A DNA stretch of 35,610 nucleotides from assembly GCA_026393575.1 (NCBI GenBank), contig JAPKZX010000095.1, positions 1 to 35,610 on the forward strand, given 5' to 3'. Source of the stretch: Actinomycetota bacterium. Its GTDB lineage: Bacteria > Actinomycetota > Acidimicrobiia > Acidimicrobiales > Ilumatobacteraceae. Numbering within the stretch: position 1 is the first letter of the stretch; every line of letters begins with the position of its first letter. Position numbers and translations under genes: made by a program. Below are positions 33,691 to 35,610 of the stretch, piece by piece. Under the pieces are notes generated by a model. The model worked only from the letters and a program-made list of their open reading frames with translations, made no database searches and was not told the origin of the DNA.

Positions 33691-35196
33691 TCAGGAGATT
33701 CGCAGATTGCGCTTCACCGGATCTTGTCCGTCAATGGCGCGCAAACGCACTGCGCACACACCACTTCTCTTCAAAGTCAGTTTTGTTTTCGAAGAATTCA
33801 GCGAACATACGCCTCGTGAGGCCGAAGAGACTGCCCATAACAAAGTTAAGTCGGTGTCGATCTCCCCCACCGAACTCACAGGCACAGTCGTTCCACTTTG
33901 CAAGTTCTTCACTTTCACCGTGCGAATTCGAGAAGTTGCAATACCTTCACCAAGTACGTTTTTGGCTTTCACCACCACGTGATACGACAGACCATTACGT
34001 AGCCCCGTGATGCGTGCAGTTGTCTTTGTGCCATCAATAGTTGTTTTCTTCACTACTTTGCCATTCAACAAAACAGAGACACGAGTTGATGTAATGGGCG
34101 AACCACCATCACACGGTGAATCCCAACTCACATTGAGTGCGCCATTGTCAGTAGTTGTGATGACATGCGAAGGTTGACCAGGGACCGTAACTGCCACGGG
34201 CGACAACTCAAGATGTAATAGACGGTTTGGCGATGTTGCTTCAAGACCGGTGATGATTCCTTGAGTTGCACGAGAAACGATGGCCTGCGTAATTGCATCA
34301 ACACACAAGCCGGGCTGTTGTTGCGCTAACAATGCTGCATACCCAGCAACCAATGGCGAAGCCATTGAAGTTCCCACATCTAAGTCGTAATGAGTGTCTG
34401 ATTCCCACCATGAGGACTCAAGTGCTCGTGTGCGATCCCCGCCAGGAGCAAACAAGTCAATACACGGTCCGTAATTCGTATAGGTAGTCATCGCGTCAGT
34501 GATCGAGGTCGCCCCAACAGTGAGTGCACGAGACTCATTTCCTGGAGCAATCCGACACGCATCAAATGGGCGTCCCTGTTCATCGCCATTTCCGGCTGCC
34601 ACCGTTACAACAATTCCTTCTTTGATCATGGCAAGTACTTGTTCGTCTATCTCTGCTCCATCGTCGCCAAGATCAACTCCAAGACTCAAGTTGGCAACAG
34701 CCGCAACACCAGAACGATGATGCCCACGCACCCATCGCAAAGCCTCTACGACATCTCCAATAGATCCGTCACCACCACAATCAAGAACGCGAACTGAAAT
34801 GATTCGCGCTTGTGGAGCGACACCAACTGTTGAACCTGCAGCAAGTCCCGCCACATGTGTTCCGTGACCATCGCAGTCACTGCTCGGCGGATTCACCGGG
34901 GCATCACCATTTTGAGTCGGTATGTCAATGCCTGCCAACACACGGCCAGCCAATTGCTCATGAGTTGCGCGCACACCCGTATCGATGATGTAGATGTCAA
35001 TACCTGCCCCCGTGAACATGCCATGAGTTGTGATCCCATCAAGAGGGAGCAGATGCTGGTTCAGTCGGTCAAGGTGCCACGGTGCCGATACAGGGGCAGA
35101 CGACGCCCCAGAGACGCCTGTAAGCCCTACAGAGGCACAGATGGCGACCAAACAGGCCCACAGCACCTTTCTCTGACTAGTGCTATTTCGCCTCAC
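33691..35196 (-). CDS. Secreted subtilisin-like serine protease (S8) with fibronectin-III domain
   Basis: A 501-residue exported protease. A signal peptide (about residues 9-31) leads almost directly to the S8 catalytic domain: Asp72 in YIIDTGV, His111 in DGHGTHVAGLAAG, oxyanion Asn203 in AAGNGDE and Ser277 in GTSMASPLVAGYAA. The usual I9 inhibitor prodomain of about 80 residues is absent, as APWHLDRLNQ (38-47), which normally opens the mature enzyme, follows the signal peptide. A fibronectin type III domain comes next (about 335-425), then a C-terminal beta-rich tail containing two cysteines. The GTG at 35196 is preceded by TACCAT with 8 nt between. Monocistronic, divergent from a secreted-protein gene. 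Confidence 0.92.
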   Translation of the reverse strand: MRRNSTSQRKVLWACLVAICASVGLTGVSGASSAPVSAPWHLDRLNQHLLPLDGITTHGMFTGAGIDIYIIDTGVRATHEQLAGRVLAGIDIPTQNGDAPVNPPSSDCDGHGTHVAGLAAGSTVGVAPQARIISVRVLDCGGDGSIGDVVEALRWVRGHHRSGVAAVANLSLGVDLGDDGAEIDEQVLAMIKEGIVVTVAAGNGDEQGRPFDACRIAPGNESRALTVGATSITDAMTTYTNYGPCIDLFAPGGDRTRALESSWWESDTHYDLDVGTSMASPLVAGYAALLAQQQPGLCVDAITQAIVSRATQGIITGLEATSPNRLLHLELSPVAVTVPGQPSHVITTTDNGALNVSWDSPCDGGSPITSTRVSVLLNGKVVKKTTIDGTKTTARITGLRNGLSYHVVVKAKNVLGEGIATSRIRTVKVKNLQSGTTVPVSSVGEIDTDLTLLWAVSSASRGVCSLNSSKTKLTLKRSGVCAVRLRAIDGQDPVKRNLRIS

Positions 35197-35204
35197 AATC
35201 CCTA

Positions 35205-35210
35205 ATGGTA
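35205..35210 (-). promoter_or_regulatory. Candidate leaderless -10 element of the subtilase gene
   Basis: TACCAT on the minus strand, followed by 8 nt and the GTG at 35196. It shares two base pairs with the opposite-strand TACAGT. Confidence 0.4.
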
Positions 35211-35214
35211 CAGT
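35209..35214 (+). promoter_or_regulatory. Candidate -10 element of the secreted-protein gene
   Basis: TACAGT lies 41 bp before the ATG at 35256 and overlaps the subtilase -10 element on the other strand. The leader would carry a GGAAAGGA ribosome binding site. Confidence 0.35.
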
Positions 35215-35255
35215 TGAGGAAGTTTCAACTCTTCGGCTCAGCCGGAAAGGACGCC

Positions 35256-35610
35256 ATGAAGTCTCTTACATCTCGCCTCAAATCGGCTCTTACTGTTGGA
35301 GTGGTCGTTGCAGCTATCGCCTCGGCATCTCCAGTTCAAGCTGCGATCTCAGCGCAAGGCAAGACCTACACAGTCACTGCCACTATGAAAGGCGCAAAGA
35401 ACCTCACCGTCCTCATGGTCTCTGGTTCCGGGCGCTTGCTTGCTTCTGCAAAAGTCACAAAGACATCGCAGAACATCACTCTGAAAGCAAAAGGCACCGC
35501 ATCAATCGGTGGCACCACATTGCAACTTGTAAGCGGTTCCAGTTCAACTGCAAAAGGTAAGTACTACGGCCCCGTTGTTCTTGGCAACAAGAGCTCCACG
35601 GCTGCCAAGT
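35256..35610 (+). CDS. Secreted protein of unknown function (3' end beyond window)
   Basis: An open frame of 118 codons runs from the ATG at 35256 off the window edge. I do not recognise a family. The N-terminus MKSLTSRLKSALTVGVVVAA, ending near SASPVQA, is a clear Sec-type signal peptide with a likely cut at VQA-A. The rest is rich in Thr, Ser, Ala, Lys and Val, with alternating strands (TYTVTATMKGAKNLTVLMVSG) and a GKYYGPVVLGNK segment. This suggests a beta-sandwich surface or cell-wall protein. GGAAAGGA about 5-12 nt upstream supports the start. It is divergent from the secreted subtilase. Confidence 0.75.
   Translation, partial: MKSLTSRLKSALTVGVVVAAIASASPVQAAISAQGKTYTVTATMKGAKNLTVLMVSGSGRLLASAKVTKTSQNITLKAKGTASIGGTTLQLVSGSSSTAKGKYYGPVVLGNKSSTAAK

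Overview
The window looks like a chromosomal segment of an actinobacterium, most likely of the class Acidimicrobiia (an Ilumatobacter-like lineage is my best guess, not proven). The reasons are the balanced base composition, many GTG starts, short or overlapping gene junctions, the order prs-rplY-pth-mfd-surA-like-mazG-eno-ftsB, a bS22-type mini ribosomal protein and a DUF501-ppx pair. I see no insertion sequence, phage gene or CRISPR array.

Layout. 1-848 (-) holds the first three quarters of sufB. 959-3892 (+) is a tight run: ychF, a DUF192 gene, rsmI and a HAD phosphatase, meeting a convergent thioesterase (-). 4764-9117 (+) is an overlapping operon metG-tatD-RlpA-like-rsmA-ispE. 9154-9380 carries a 30-residue bS22 gene (-) and tRNA-Gln(TTG) (+). 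9448-19378 (+) carries prs, rplY, pth, mfd, a PPIase-type lipoprotein, mazG, eno and ftsB. 19487-31634 is an accessory block around a molybdenum hydroxylase of the form II CoxL type: coxL-coxS-coxM, a PAP2 membrane enzyme, an opposite-strand SDR plus Dabb pair, a DAO-type flavin oxidase, coxD, coxE, two XdhC-family genes, an opposite-strand NlpC/P60 protein, mocA and coxG. 31638-33663 returns to core genes (DUF501, ppx, a GNAT acetyltransferase). The window ends with a secreted subtilase (-) and the 5' part of a secreted protein of unknown function (+).

How the genes work together. The first half is translation, ribosome maturation and cell-wall housekeeping. The cox block is nearly self-contained: CoxL/S/M are the three enzyme subunits, MocA makes the cytidylated molybdenum cofactor, XdhC-like proteins are expected to carry or sulfurate it, CoxD (MoxR ATPase) and CoxE (VWA) are maturation partners, and CoxG may tether the complex to the membrane. 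The block splits the usual actinobacterial order ftsB-DUF501-ppx, so it was probably inserted there.

Main points for a second look: mfd is broken by a loss of about 83 nt that removes the start of the translocase Walker A region; ychF lacks about 48 residues including the G4 nucleotide-specificity segment; a perfect SOS-box-like palindrome lies before ftsB; an 18-bp inverted repeat covers the thioesterase promoter; many genes start 6-8 nt after a TANNNT hexamer, which suggests leaderless transcription, and twice the upstream gene's TAG stop forms the start of that hexamer; an RlpA-like double-psi barrel gene sits in the tatD-rsmA slot occupied elsewhere by rpfB or yabE; and a one-domain XdhC lies beside a full-length XdhC that has lost the conserved cysteine.
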